Shown here: one piece after another, positions 33,008 through 41,011 of the stretch
Numbering within the stretch: the stretch's first letter is position 1
How the letters are laid out: each line of letters begins with the position of its first letter
DNA from: Flagellimonas eckloniae
GTDB taxonomy: Bacteria > Bacteroidota > Bacteroidia > Flavobacteriales > Flavobacteriaceae
Direction: 5' to 3'
DNA length: 64,000 nt
Assembly (NCBI RefSeq): GCF_001413955.1
Contig: NZ_LCTZ01000002.1
Coordinates: forward strand, 434,001-498,000
Notes under the pieces: generated by a model
Told to the model about the DNA's origin: nothing
Seen by the model: only the letters and a program-made list of their open reading frames with translations
Database searches by the model: none
Program-made: the position numbers and the translations under genes

Positions 33008-34540
33008 ATGAAAAAGACCAACAACCAAATGCTTGTTATTTTTGGAGCTTCGGGAGATTTGACCGCAAGAAAACTAATACCAGCTTTGTTCAATTTATAT
33101 GTTGCAAAACAATTGCCCAAAAATTTCGTGGTTTTAGGAGCAAGTAGAAGTGACCTTACGGATGAAGAGTTCAGGGATAAAGTGGTCAATAAAAGTCGAT
33201 ATCTGAAAGCTAAGCTAGATGACTTAAAAGAAAATTTTATCAAGGGCTTTACGGATATGTTTTTTTACGAAGATTTGGGTGGAGATTATACTTCTGAATA
33301 TAGTGGACTTTCCAAACGCATATCAAAATTAAATATAGCGCATGGTACAGATAACAACTATATGTTTTACCTGTCCACACCTCCAAATTTGTATGAAACC
33401 ATTGCAAAAAACCTATCAGAAGTTGGTTTAAGCAGTCAGCAAGAAGGATGGAAAAGGTTGATTGTGGAGAAACCTTTTGGGTATAGCTTGGAAAGTGCCA
33501 AAAAACTGAATTCAGGACTTCAACAATACTTTAAGGAACCACAGATTTACAGAATTGACCATTACTTGGGTAAGGAAACAGTACAGAACCTGTTGGTCAC
33601 TCGATTTTCCAATAGCATTTTTGAACCTCTTTGGAACAGAAACTATATTCATCATGTTGAGATTACCAATGCCGAAAGCGGAGGTGTTGAAAAAAGAGGC
33701 GGGTATTATGACAAGTCGGGTGCGTTGCGGGATATGTTCCAAAACCATCTTTTACAAATAGTTTCCCTTGTTGTGATGGAACCTCCAATTGGTGATCAGC
33801 CTGAAGAAATCCGGAATGAAAAAGTCAAGGCATTGAAGTCATTGCGAATTATGCGCGATGAGAAAACCCTCTTTGACAATACCATTCGAGCACAATACGT
33901 GGCCTCGGAAATTAACGGAGAAAAAGTAAAGGGGTATCGAGAAGAAGATGGCGTTGACCCAGATTCTACAACCGAAACCTATGCTGCAGTAAAATTTTTC
34001 GTAGATAATTGGAGATGGCACGGCGTTCCTTTTTATGTGCGAACAGCAAAACGGATGCCAACAAAGGTAACGGAGATAGTTATTCACTTTCAGCCCCCAC
34101 ATCATCAAATTTTTAGGGATTCCGGTGCTAGCAGCAAGGATAATAAATTGATAATTCGCATTCAACCTGATGAGGGAGTGTTGATCAAGTTTGGGGTGAA
34201 AGTTCCAGGACAAGGTTTTAAGGTGGAGCGTGCGAATTTAGATTTCTATTATTCCAGTTTAGCGGAAACCTATGTAATGGAAGCTTATGAACGACTTTTG
34301 TTGGATGCTATGCAGGGAGATGCCACTTTATATGCAAGAGCTGATGAGGTTGAAGCGGCCTGGGAATTTGTGGACCCAATTCTGGACTACTGGAAAAATG
34401 GAAAGGATGTACGAATGTATGGTTATGCAGCTGGTGTTTGGGGACCCGAGAATGGTGACGAACTTATAGATGATTTAGGGACATGGCGTAACCCTGGAGA
34501 GAATTTAGCGGACGACCCTGGATTTTGTGTTATTTGTTAG
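33008..34540 (+). CDS. zwf: Glucose-6-phosphate 1-dehydrogenase
   Basis: The 510-residue enzyme makes 6-phosphogluconolactone and NADPH from glucose 6-phosphate. GASGDLTARKL near the N-terminus binds NADP. The catalytic loop RIDHYLGKETVQNL holds the conserved His-Tyr-Leu and Lys residues. ATG at 33008 (MKKTNNQML) is preferred to an in-frame TTG 48 bases upstream, since GASGDL lies 11-17 residues in, as usual. Next gene pgl starts after a repeat-containing gap of about 69 bp. Confidence 0.96.
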   Translation: MKKTNNQMLVIFGASGDLTARKLIPALFNLYVAKQLPKNFVVLGASRSDLTDEEFRDKVVNKSRYLKAKLDDLKENFIKGFTDMFFYEDLGGDYTSEYSGLSKRISKLNIAHGTDNNYMFYLSTPPNLYETIAKNLSEVGLSSQQEGWKRLIVEKPFGYSLESAKKLNSGLQQYFKEPQIYRIDHYLGKETVQNLLVTRFSNSIFEPLWNRNYIHHVEITNAESGGVEKRGGYYDKSGALRDMFQNHLLQIVSLVVMEPPIGDQPEEIRNEKVKALKSLRIMRDEKTLFDNTIRAQYVASEINGEKVKGYREEDGVDPDSTTETYAAVKFFVDNWRWHGVPFYVRTAKRMPTKVTEIVIHFQPPHHQIFRDSGASSKDNKLIIRIQPDEGVLIKFGVKVPGQGFKVERANLDFYYSSLAETYVMEAYERLLLDAMQGDATLYARADEVEAAWEFVDPILDYWKNGKDVRMYGYAAGVWGPENGDELIDDLGTWRNPGENLADDPGFCVIC

Positions 34541-34595
34541 GTTTAGTTATCAGTTATCAGTTATCAGTAGTCAGTTCGAGCGCAGTCGAGAACTA
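34541..34595. repeat. GTTATCA tandem units with TCGAGCGCAGTCGA hairpin
   Basis: Directly after zwf, three copies of agttatc-type units (ttatcagttatcagttatc) are followed by agttcgagcgcagtcgagaa, an imperfect inverted repeat. The second part resembles a short interspersed element of Flavobacteriia (from memory). It separates zwf from pgl. Confidence 0.6.
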
Positions 34596-34609
34596 ATCAA
34601 TCAATTGTT

Positions 34610-35323
34610 ATGGAATTAAAAATATATAAAGATAAGAACGAAGTAGCCCAACAGTTTTCAGACTATTTTGCTGAATTGGTGAAAGGGAAATCCAATTTCC
34701 ATGTGGCGCTATCCGGGGGAAGCACTCCTAAAATAGTATTTGATGTACTTGCTTCGGATTACGGTGATAAAATTGACTGGAGAGAGATTCATTTTTATTG
34801 GGGGGATGAGCGCTGTGTAGCGCCAACTGATGATGATAGTAATTATAAAATGACATTGGAACATCTTTTTTCCAAGATTGAAATCCCTGAAACAAACATC
34901 CACAGAATTTTAGGGGAAAACGACCCGATTTCGGAAGCAATGCGTTATGCGAACCTTTTGGAAATCAATTTGGATAGAGTGGAAGGTACTCCGCAATTTG
35001 ATTTGGTGATTCTGGGAATGGGAGATGATGGCCATACTGCATCAATTTTTCCACATGAAATTGAACTTTGGAATGCTAAAGATCATTGTGTAGTGGCCAC
35101 GCATCCAGATTCGGGTCAAAAACGGGTTTCTATCAATGGTGAAGTCATTAACAAGGCTAAAGAAGTTGCTTTTTTGGTTACGGGTTCGGGAAAAGCAGAA
35201 AAAGTAACGGCTATTCTTGAAAAAGGAGAAAGCTATGAAACGTATCCGGCTTCTTTGGTAAACCCAAATTCTGGGAAATTAATTTGGTTTTTGGATGAAG
35301 ATGCCGCTTCTGGACTGAATTAA
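34610..35323 (+). CDS. pgl: 6-phosphogluconolactonase
   Basis: The 237-residue enzyme hydrolyses 6-phosphogluconolactone, the second oxidative pentose phosphate step. It carries ALSGGSTPKIVFDVLA, HFYWGDERCV and ILGMGDDGHTASIFP, which define the SOL/DevB-type fold. It follows zwf on the same strand, overlaps the thioesterase end by 4 bp at its 3' side, and probably shares the zwf transcript. Confidence 0.95.
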   Translation: MELKIYKDKNEVAQQFSDYFAELVKGKSNFHVALSGGSTPKIVFDVLASDYGDKIDWREIHFYWGDERCVAPTDDDSNYKMTLEHLFSKIEIPETNIHRILGENDPISEAMRYANLLEINLDRVEGTPQFDLVILGMGDDGHTASIFPHEIELWNAKDHCVVATHPDSGQKRVSINGEVINKAKEVAFLVTGSGKAEKVTAILEKGESYETYPASLVNPNSGKLIWFLDEDAASGLN

Positions 35324-35865
35324 TCTAAATCCAGTTGTACATTTTCCTTGGCAAGATACTCCAGGTATTCGTCCACTTTAAAATTTGAAGATTCATATTT
35401 GTTGTCCCTTGAACTAGCTGAAGCCTTTCGTTCCATACTTCTTGCAAAACGCCGTATCCCTTGTTTATTGTTCAAAATTAGACCCGGAATAACAATATTC
35501 TTTCCATTGGTATCCTTGGCAACCATTGTAAAATACGAGGAATTACAATGTTTGGTTTTCCCAGTCGTAATATTTTCAGATTCCACCCGAACACCCACCA
35601 CCATAGAAGTTCTTCCGGTATAATTAATGGAAGCTTTCAGCGTAACTAATTCCCCAACCTCAATGGGGTTTAAAAAATCTACCCGATTCACGGAAGCAGT
35701 TACGCAATAGGCTTGCGAATGTTTTGAAGCACAGGCAAATGCAATCTGGTCCATTAAATTTAAAATATGTCCTCCGTGTACCTTTCCGCCAAAGTTGGAA
35801 TGGGAGGGAAGCATAAGTTCAGTTATGGCCACGTTTGATTCTTGGGATGTCTTGAATTTTTTCAT
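35320..35865 (-). CDS. Acyl-CoA thioesterase (hot-dog fold)
   Basis: The 181-residue enzyme hydrolyses acyl-CoA esters. Residues about 17-50 (LMLPSHSNFGGKVHGGHILNLMDQIAFACASKHS) include the catalytic Asp-helix of the hot-dog fold, with N-F-G-x-x-x-G-G. The second half carries the GRTSMVVGVRVESENITTGKTKHCNSSYFTMVA strand pattern of the YciA/BACH-type group. A basic C-terminal tail follows. It is convergent with pgl. Confidence 0.9.
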   Translation of the reverse strand: MKKFKTSQESNVAITELMLPSHSNFGGKVHGGHILNLMDQIAFACASKHSQAYCVTASVNRVDFLNPIEVGELVTLKASINYTGRTSMVVGVRVESENITTGKTKHCNSSYFTMVAKDTNGKNIVIPGLILNNKQGIRRFARSMERKASASSRDNKYESSNFKVDEYLEYLAKENVQLDLD

Positions 35866-35866
35866 G

Positions 35867-36232
35867 CTAATTTTTGAAATGTGGCGATGCTTCGGGTTGC
35901 ACGTTTGTGATAAAATATTTGGTATCGCCCAACCAAAAGAATGTGGAATACCGTTCCTTATAGGTGACTTTCACGTATCGACCTTGATATTCCTTCATAC
36001 TTTCAATGACTTCTTCTTGACTATCTTCAACCGAAAAGGAAAAAATATTTGTCCCCGATACTCCTTGGCTTATTTGCCCTTCCCAAGTTTTCACCAAAAC
36101 ACCTTTTCTACTAAACTTGATTAACTCTCCCGAGCGATAACCCTCACTAAACGGGACATAATAGATAAAGGCAAAGTAAGCAGCAATTCCCATAAGGATA
36201 ACAGAAATACCTATAAATAGAATTTTTCTCAT
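35867..36232 (-). CDS. Membrane-anchored protein of unknown function
   Basis: A 121-residue protein with an N-terminal helix (about residues 4-25) and a soluble part ISQGVSGTNIFSFSVEDSQEEVIESMKEYQGRYVKVTYKERY, a beta-rich OB-like segment. Similar Bacteroidota proteins are sometimes mislabelled as 6-phosphogluconate dehydrogenase, perhaps from neighbourhood; nothing here supports that. One base separates it from the thioesterase start, so the two may be coupled. Confidence 0.7.
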   Translation of the reverse strand: MRKILFIGISVILMGIAAYFAFIYYVPFSEGYRSGELIKFSRKGVLVKTWEGQISQGVSGTNIFSFSVEDSQEEVIESMKEYQGRYVKVTYKERYSTFFWLGDTKYFITNVQPEASPHFKN

Positions 36233-36235
36233 TAT

Positions 36236-37579
36236 TTACAGTTCAAGGGTTGGTTCTTCATAATCATCTTCTTCAGCACGTTTTAAAATGGGTTCTGGAA
36301 TTGACTTCTTTGCTTTCGCTCCCATTTTTTTTAATTTTTCAATGCTGGTAACAATGTTCCCACGACCCTCCACCAATTTGTTCATGGCACCACGGTATTC
36401 TGTTTTTGCCTCGTCCATTTTTTTGCCCACTTTGGTCAGATCGGTTACAAACCCTTCAAACTTATCATAAAGCGCACCTGCTTGTCGTGCAATTTCAATA
36501 GCATTTTTTTGCTGTTTTTCATTGTTCCACATAGTGTCTATGGTTCGTAACGTAGCCAATAGGGTGGATGGAGTAACAATAACGATATTTTGTTCGAATG
36601 CTTTGTTATACAAGGAGTTATCATGATTTATTGCAACTGCAAATGCAGGTTCAATAGGAACAAAGAGTAACACAAAATCAGGGCTTTCCATCTCATACAA
36701 ATCCTCATACTTTTTGGCCGAGAGCTGCTCTACATGTTTCCTCAACGAATTGATGTGGTCTTTTAGATGTTTTTCCTTGAGTTCATCTTCGGCGTTGGTA
36801 TAACGTTCATAATCGGTCAATGAAACCTTGGAATCTACCACCATCTTTTTACCATCTGGAAGGTGGATTATTACATCTGGTAAAACACGACTTCCATCTT
36901 CAAGGGTAAAGCTTTGTTGCACGCTGTATTCGCGATCTTTTTCCAAACCAGATTTTTCCAAAACACGCTCCAAAACCAATTCTCCCCAGTTTCCTTGCAT
37001 TTTACTATCTCCTTTTAAGGCCTTGGTTAAATTTTCTGCCTCTTGGGTAATTTTAAGATTCTGATTTTGAAGGTTGAGCAATTGCTCTTTTAATGCAGAA
37101 TGTATACTGATGTTTTCCTTTTGGGTGGCTTCCACTTTTTTCTCGAACAACTGAATTTTTTCCTGAAGCGGGTTTAAAATTTGTTTTATGTTTTTTTGAT
37201 TCTGCTCCGTAAACTTGGTGCTTTTTTCATCAAGAATTTTATTGGCCAGATTTTCAAATTCCTTGGTGAATTTTTCCTGTAGCTTCTCTACCTCTTCCTT
37301 TTGTTCCGTATTAATGCGCTGCAGATTTTCTAAATCGGCCTGGTAACGAACTATTTGATTCCCCTGCTGTTCTTTTTCGGATTGTATTTGTTTTTTCTCC
37401 TCATCTCCAGTAAGTAACTTATTGTTTAAGTTGTTGATTGTACTGTTCAATTGCTGTTCCCGTTCGCTCCAAACACTTTCATTGGATTTGGTCTTTAATT
37501 TTTGGATATACATGCCCAAAAACAAGCCAATTGCTATTGCCAACACTCCTACAATTACATAAATCAATTCGTTGCTCAT
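36236..37579 (-). CDS. rmuC: RmuC family protein (DNA recombination)
   Basis: A 447-residue protein with an N-terminal membrane helix (about 4-22), a long coiled coil (about 25-190), and the RmuC nuclease-like domain (about 190-400) containing NWGELVLERVLEKSGLEKDREYSVQQSF and PDVIIHLPDGKKMVVDSKVSLTDYERY. RmuC limits rearrangements between short inverted repeats. ATG at 37579 (MSNELIYV) is chosen over an upstream start, because the added residues would read through an interspersed repeat at 37614. Confidence 0.92.
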   Translation of the reverse strand: MSNELIYVIVGVLAIAIGLFLGMYIQKLKTKSNESVWSEREQQLNSTINNLNNKLLTGDEEKKQIQSEKEQQGNQIVRYQADLENLQRINTEQKEEVEKLQEKFTKEFENLANKILDEKSTKFTEQNQKNIKQILNPLQEKIQLFEKKVEATQKENISIHSALKEQLLNLQNQNLKITQEAENLTKALKGDSKMQGNWGELVLERVLEKSGLEKDREYSVQQSFTLEDGSRVLPDVIIHLPDGKKMVVDSKVSLTDYERYTNAEDELKEKHLKDHINSLRKHVEQLSAKKYEDLYEMESPDFVLLFVPIEPAFAVAINHDNSLYNKAFEQNIVIVTPSTLLATLRTIDTMWNNEKQQKNAIEIARQAGALYDKFEGFVTDLTKVGKKMDEAKTEYRGAMNKLVEGRGNIVTSIEKLKKMGAKAKKSIPEPILKRAEEDDYEEPTLEL

Positions 37580-37613
37580 AGAATTTGTTTCACTGGATAA
37601 AGATAATATTAAT

Positions 37614-37690
37614 GTCATTCCGAGGGAACGAAGCGAAGAGGAATCTAATATAGATTTCTCACGCTCTATAAAACTCGGTTCAAAATGACC
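37614..37690. repeat. Interspersed hairpin repeat (GTCATTCCGAG ... GAATCT type)
   Basis: The sequence begins gtcattccgagggaacgaag, has gaatct / agattt arms around aatat, and ends ctcggttcaaaatgac. It folds as an imperfect inverted repeat. It belongs, from memory, to a common intergenic repeat of Flavobacteriia. It lies between rmuC and the BtuD-like gene. Confidence 0.65.
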
Positions 37691-37694
37691 TGTG

Positions 37695-38474
37695 TCACTT
37701 ATTCACCTTAAAAGAACCGGTTTTGGCATCAAACTTTACCATTTCGGTTGGGAATAGCTTTTCAAAATGCTTTTGTTCAATTAGTTTGCAAGGTTCTCCA
37801 AAAGTATTTTTGACTCCATCCAATATCAATATAGTATCGCATAACTGAATGGCCAAATCAATTTCATGGGTGGTAAAGATGATGGTCTTTTGTTTTTCAT
37901 GAGCTAATTGTTGCAACAATTTTAGAATTTGAACCTTATGGTATAAATCTAGATGGGTAGTTGGCTCATCCAACAAAATCAAGGGAGTATCCTGTGCCAT
38001 TGCTCGGGCAATTAATACACGTTGCAATTGACCATCGCTTAACTCGTGGCATTTGTTGTGGCGTAGATCATTCAATAAAAATGCCTCCAAACTATGTTGA
38101 ACATACATTTTATCCGAAGAAGATAAGGAGCCAATCCAATTGGTATAGGGATGTCTTCCCAGAGCAATGAGCTCTTCAACGGTAAGATTTTTAGAAGAGG
38201 GTTGTTCTGTTAGCACTATACCAAGCTCTTGAGCCAATTGCGAGGAAGAATACTCATTTGTAGCTTTATTTTTTATTCTGATTGAACCTGATAGTTTTGG
38301 TTGTAGATTACCCAGAGTTCGCAGCAATGTGGATTTACCCACGCCATTGATGCCAACAATTGCACATAATTCTCCGGCATTACAAGAGAAATTGATGTCC
38401 TTGGCAACGGTTTTGGTTTTATATCCAATTGCTAGATTTTGGGTTGATATGGTTACCTTCTTCTGTTCCGACAT
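37695..38474 (-). CDS. btuD: ABC transporter ATPase of the B12/siderophore type
   Basis: A 259-residue ATPase. Walker A GINGVGKSTLLRTLG (about 37-51), signature LSDGQLQRVLIARAMAQ, Walker B LILLDEPTTHLD and switch TTHEID define the FecE/BtuD family. It powers uptake by the adjacent permease and binding protein. The place next to a cobalamin-riboswitch locus favours vitamin B12 over iron chelates. The start overlaps the permease end by one base. Confidence 0.85.
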   Translation of the reverse strand: MSEQKKVTISTQNLAIGYKTKTVAKDINFSCNAGELCAIVGINGVGKSTLLRTLGNLQPKLSGSIRIKNKATNEYSSSQLAQELGIVLTEQPSSKNLTVEELIALGRHPYTNWIGSLSSSDKMYVQHSLEAFLLNDLRHNKCHELSDGQLQRVLIARAMAQDTPLILLDEPTTHLDLYHKVQILKLLQQLAHEKQKTIIFTTHEIDLAIQLCDTILILDGVKNTFGEPCKLIEQKHFEKLFPTEMVKFDAKTGSFKVNK

Positions 38475-39505
38475 TAAAACAACATTTTACGTTTTCGTAC
38501 CAACAACCAGATAACGACTGGTGCTCCGACCATGGAAGTTATTGCATTTATGGGAAGCACATTAGCTGAATTCGGTAGTTGTGCGATGGTATCGCAAAGC
38601 AGCATTAAAATAGCTCCATAAAGAAAAACTGCGGGTATCAACACTCGGTGATTCATGGTGTCAAAAATTTGTCGGGTTAGATGTGGTACAGCCAAGCCCA
38701 CAAAAGCAATAGGCCCTGCAAAGGCAGTAATTACGCCTGCTAACAATCCCGTAGCCAATATAATCAGTAGTCTTGATTTTTTTAATGAAATGCCTAGACT
38801 TTGAGCATAATTTTCTCCCAATAAAAAGGTATTCAACGTTTTAATGGAAAGAATACTCAATAAAACTCCTAGAGCAACAATTCCACCGAGTAACATTACT
38901 TGCTGCGCTGATAGGTTTCCAACACTTCCAAAGGACCAAAAGACAAAGCGTTGTAAGTTCTCCGCATCGGAAAAAAAAGCTAAAACACTTACAATGGCGG
39001 CAGTAATGCTCCCGAACATCAAACCAATAATCAATAGTGCCATGGTATCCTTTATTCTATTTGCAACAAGCACTACAACTAATAAGATCAAAAAACTACC
39101 AATACTAGAGGCTATGGCAAGTGAAGCATCATTTAAGAATGTAAAAGAAGTAAAACCGGTAATCAATGAAGTCCCCATTAAAAGTAGGGCGGCTCCTAAA
39201 CTGGCTCCGGAACTGATACCCAGAACAAAAGGTCCTGCTAGTGGGTTGCGAAACAAGGTTTGCATCAGTAATCCGCTTATGGAAAGCCCTCCACCCACCA
39301 AAATAGCAGTAAAAGCCTTTGGAATTCTATAGTTCCAAATGATATAATTCCATGAATCAACGTCAACTTTGCCACCGAAGAGAACAGTAAGCATAGCTTT
39401 AAATGGTATTGCAATGGAACCCGAACTTATGTTCAAAATCCATGCAAAAAGCAATGCTAGGATAAGAAGCACAAAGGAAATACGATATATTTTGGGTTCT
39501 TTCAT
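38474..39505 (-). CDS. btuC: BtuC/FecCD-type ABC transporter permease
   Basis: A 343-residue permease with about ten membrane helices. GGGLSISGLLMQTLFRNPLAGPFVLGISSGASLGAAL (about 64-101) and GPIAFVGLAVPHLTRQIF (about 274-291) are the family signatures. It probably carries cobalamin or a similar chelate inward. It is second in a three-gene operon that starts with the lipoprotein and ends with the ATPase. Confidence 0.86.
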   Translation of the reverse strand: MKEPKIYRISFVLLILALLFAWILNISSGSIAIPFKAMLTVLFGGKVDVDSWNYIIWNYRIPKAFTAILVGGGLSISGLLMQTLFRNPLAGPFVLGISSGASLGAALLLMGTSLITGFTSFTFLNDASLAIASSIGSFLILLVVVLVANRIKDTMALLIIGLMFGSITAAIVSVLAFFSDAENLQRFVFWSFGSVGNLSAQQVMLLGGIVALGVLLSILSIKTLNTFLLGENYAQSLGISLKKSRLLIILATGLLAGVITAFAGPIAFVGLAVPHLTRQIFDTMNHRVLIPAVFLYGAILMLLCDTIAQLPNSANVLPINAITSMVGAPVVIWLLVRKRKMLF

Positions 39506-40663
39506 TTAGCGCAGGGGCAAATAAAATTGAGGCTTGTGATCCGTTAAAAGTTCCGGATGCAAAATGGAAATAAGATCTAGCAATGCCAAATCTGGTCGTT
39601 GGGGAGCCAGCTCATAAAAAAGAAGTCCGCCCGTTGCACCTTTATTTATAGCATTTGAGAATATCTTTTTATTAGTGAATGCTGAAAATTTCTGATAATG
39701 CGAATTGGCTTCATGAAGCTCTTCGTAGGTAGTATATAAGGAAGGGTTAAACCAAAAATCGGCTTGTACTCCCTTCTCTAAAACGGCTTCCAAGCTTAGT
39801 CCAATGCTACCCGTCTTTTTAGTATCTGCCCATAAATAATTGGCATTTGCATCTTTTAGAAATTGTGACATCCAACTATTTCCACCGGCAACATACCATA
39901 CATCCTTATAAAGTCCACCTGTTAAAACTGTTGGCTTTTGTGTTGCTTTTTGCGCAAGGGTTTTGGCTTTAGTATAGGATTTTTCAATGCGATTAAAAAT
40001 ACTGTCGGCCGCTTTTTCTTTATTGAAAAAAGGTGCAAAAAATTTAATCCATTCAGCTTTACCTAAAGGAGTGGACTCTGTCCAATCGCCATTATAAATT
40101 ATAGGGATACCCGATCTTTTTAGGGTCTCATAGGCTTTATTGGTGTCGTTGATGCCAAATCCAATAACAACTTCAGGATTTAGCTCCAAAACAATTTCTG
40201 TATTTATTTCTTCATTGGTTCCCAATTCTTTTATGGATCCGGAATCGATTCGTTTTCTTGCTTCAGGAGAAGAAATCAGATCAGTATTAGGAAAACCTAC
40301 TACAGCGTCCAATACCCCTAAAGCTTCCAGTGAGGGAATATGCGTGGTGGATGTAATGACCATTTTTTCAACTGGAACGGGCACTATAGCATCGTAAGCA
40401 TCTCTTGGAAGTGTGATGGAAGCCAATTTTTCTCTGGGAACAAGGGCATAGGTGAACTTGGTTTCTGCCCCAGGCCAAGCAGAAGTAACTTCCAAAACTT
40501 TAAAATTATCGTTTTCCTCAATAGAAAATCCCGTTGCATACCGAAGTGCAGATTCTTTTTGTATTTGTTCAACGTGTAGCGACTTCTTTTTTTCCGTGCA
40601 ACCAGAAAAAATAACAACAAATAGAATGCTAAACACTTGTGTTAAAAACTGTTTTTTGGACAT
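39506..40663 (-). CDS. Periplasmic substrate-binding lipoprotein of the BtuF/FecB type
   Basis: The 385-residue protein has a lipoprotein signal (SILFVVIFSGC) when started at ATG 40663 (MSKKQFLTQ). An upstream start would bury the signal behind 16 residues, so this ATG is chosen. The periplasmic-binding fold is shown by KMVITSTTHIPSLEALGVLDAVVGFPN, ELNPEVVIGFGIND and the late KTGSIGLSLEAVLEKG. It starts the minus-strand ABC operon divergent from the riboswitch. A B12 or siderophore ligand is inferred from context. Confidence 0.85.
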   Translation of the reverse strand: MSKKQFLTQVFSILFVVIFSGCTEKKKSLHVEQIQKESALRYATGFSIEENDNFKVLEVTSAWPGAETKFTYALVPREKLASITLPRDAYDAIVPVPVEKMVITSTTHIPSLEALGVLDAVVGFPNTDLISSPEARKRIDSGSIKELGTNEEINTEIVLELNPEVVIGFGINDTNKAYETLKRSGIPIIYNGDWTESTPLGKAEWIKFFAPFFNKEKAADSIFNRIEKSYTKAKTLAQKATQKPTVLTGGLYKDVWYVAGGNSWMSQFLKDANANYLWADTKKTGSIGLSLEAVLEKGVQADFWFNPSLYTTYEELHEANSHYQKFSAFTNKKIFSNAINKGATGGLLFYELAPQRPDLALLDLISILHPELLTDHKPQFYLPLR

Positions 40664-40732
40664 AGCCCCAAATGTAAGGTTATTTAACTTTTTCAAAAAA
40701 AGATTAAACAAAATGATTACATTCGCGCTGAA

Positions 40733-40925
40733 TTTTGGTTTGCACGAAGATTTTTATCGTGCGATTAAAAGGGAATCCGGTGTAAATCCGGAACTGTTCC
40801 CGCAACTGTAAGTTTATACCAAACTTGATTTGGTACCTCTTAGGAGGATGTTGTTTTCTTCAAAGCCACTGTTCTTTTGGAATGGGAAGGCAAAACAACA
40901 TTGAGCAAGTCAGGAGACCTGCCAA
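40733..40925 (+). ncRNA. Cobalamin riboswitch (AdoCbl class)
   Basis: The core includes the paired gcacga / tcgtgc stem (40742-40762 area), gggaatccggtgtaaatccg (40771-40790) followed by cccgcaactgtaa (40799-40811), the gccactgttc arm, and the B12 box aagtcaggagacctgcc (40907-40923). These are the consensus elements of cobalamin riboswitches. It lies upstream of the TonB receptor at 41012, so B12 should lower receptor expression. The three-gene ABC operon on the other strand is not downstream of it. Confidence 0.95.
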
Positions 40926-41011
40926 ATTCAAACAAACATGTTAAACTTTCGGGATAAAGGTTTACGTATGGGTACAGACATACTATTCTCCCGTTTATTC
41001 TAGTAAACGAA

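Noticed and set aside
35867..36232. Naming the 121-residue protein as 6-phosphogluconate dehydrogenase
   Set aside because: It has no Rossmann or 6PGD motif, and the real gnd is at 31415-32824.
37580..37618. Longer N-terminus of RmuC starting at 37618
   Set aside because: The added residues would be read from the interspersed repeat and precede the membrane helix. ATG at 37579 fits the family.
38844..39332. 162-residue open frame antisense to the BtuC-like permease
   Set aside because: It lies fully inside a clear permease gene, on the opposite strand. Its codons mirror that gene, and the peptide matches no family.
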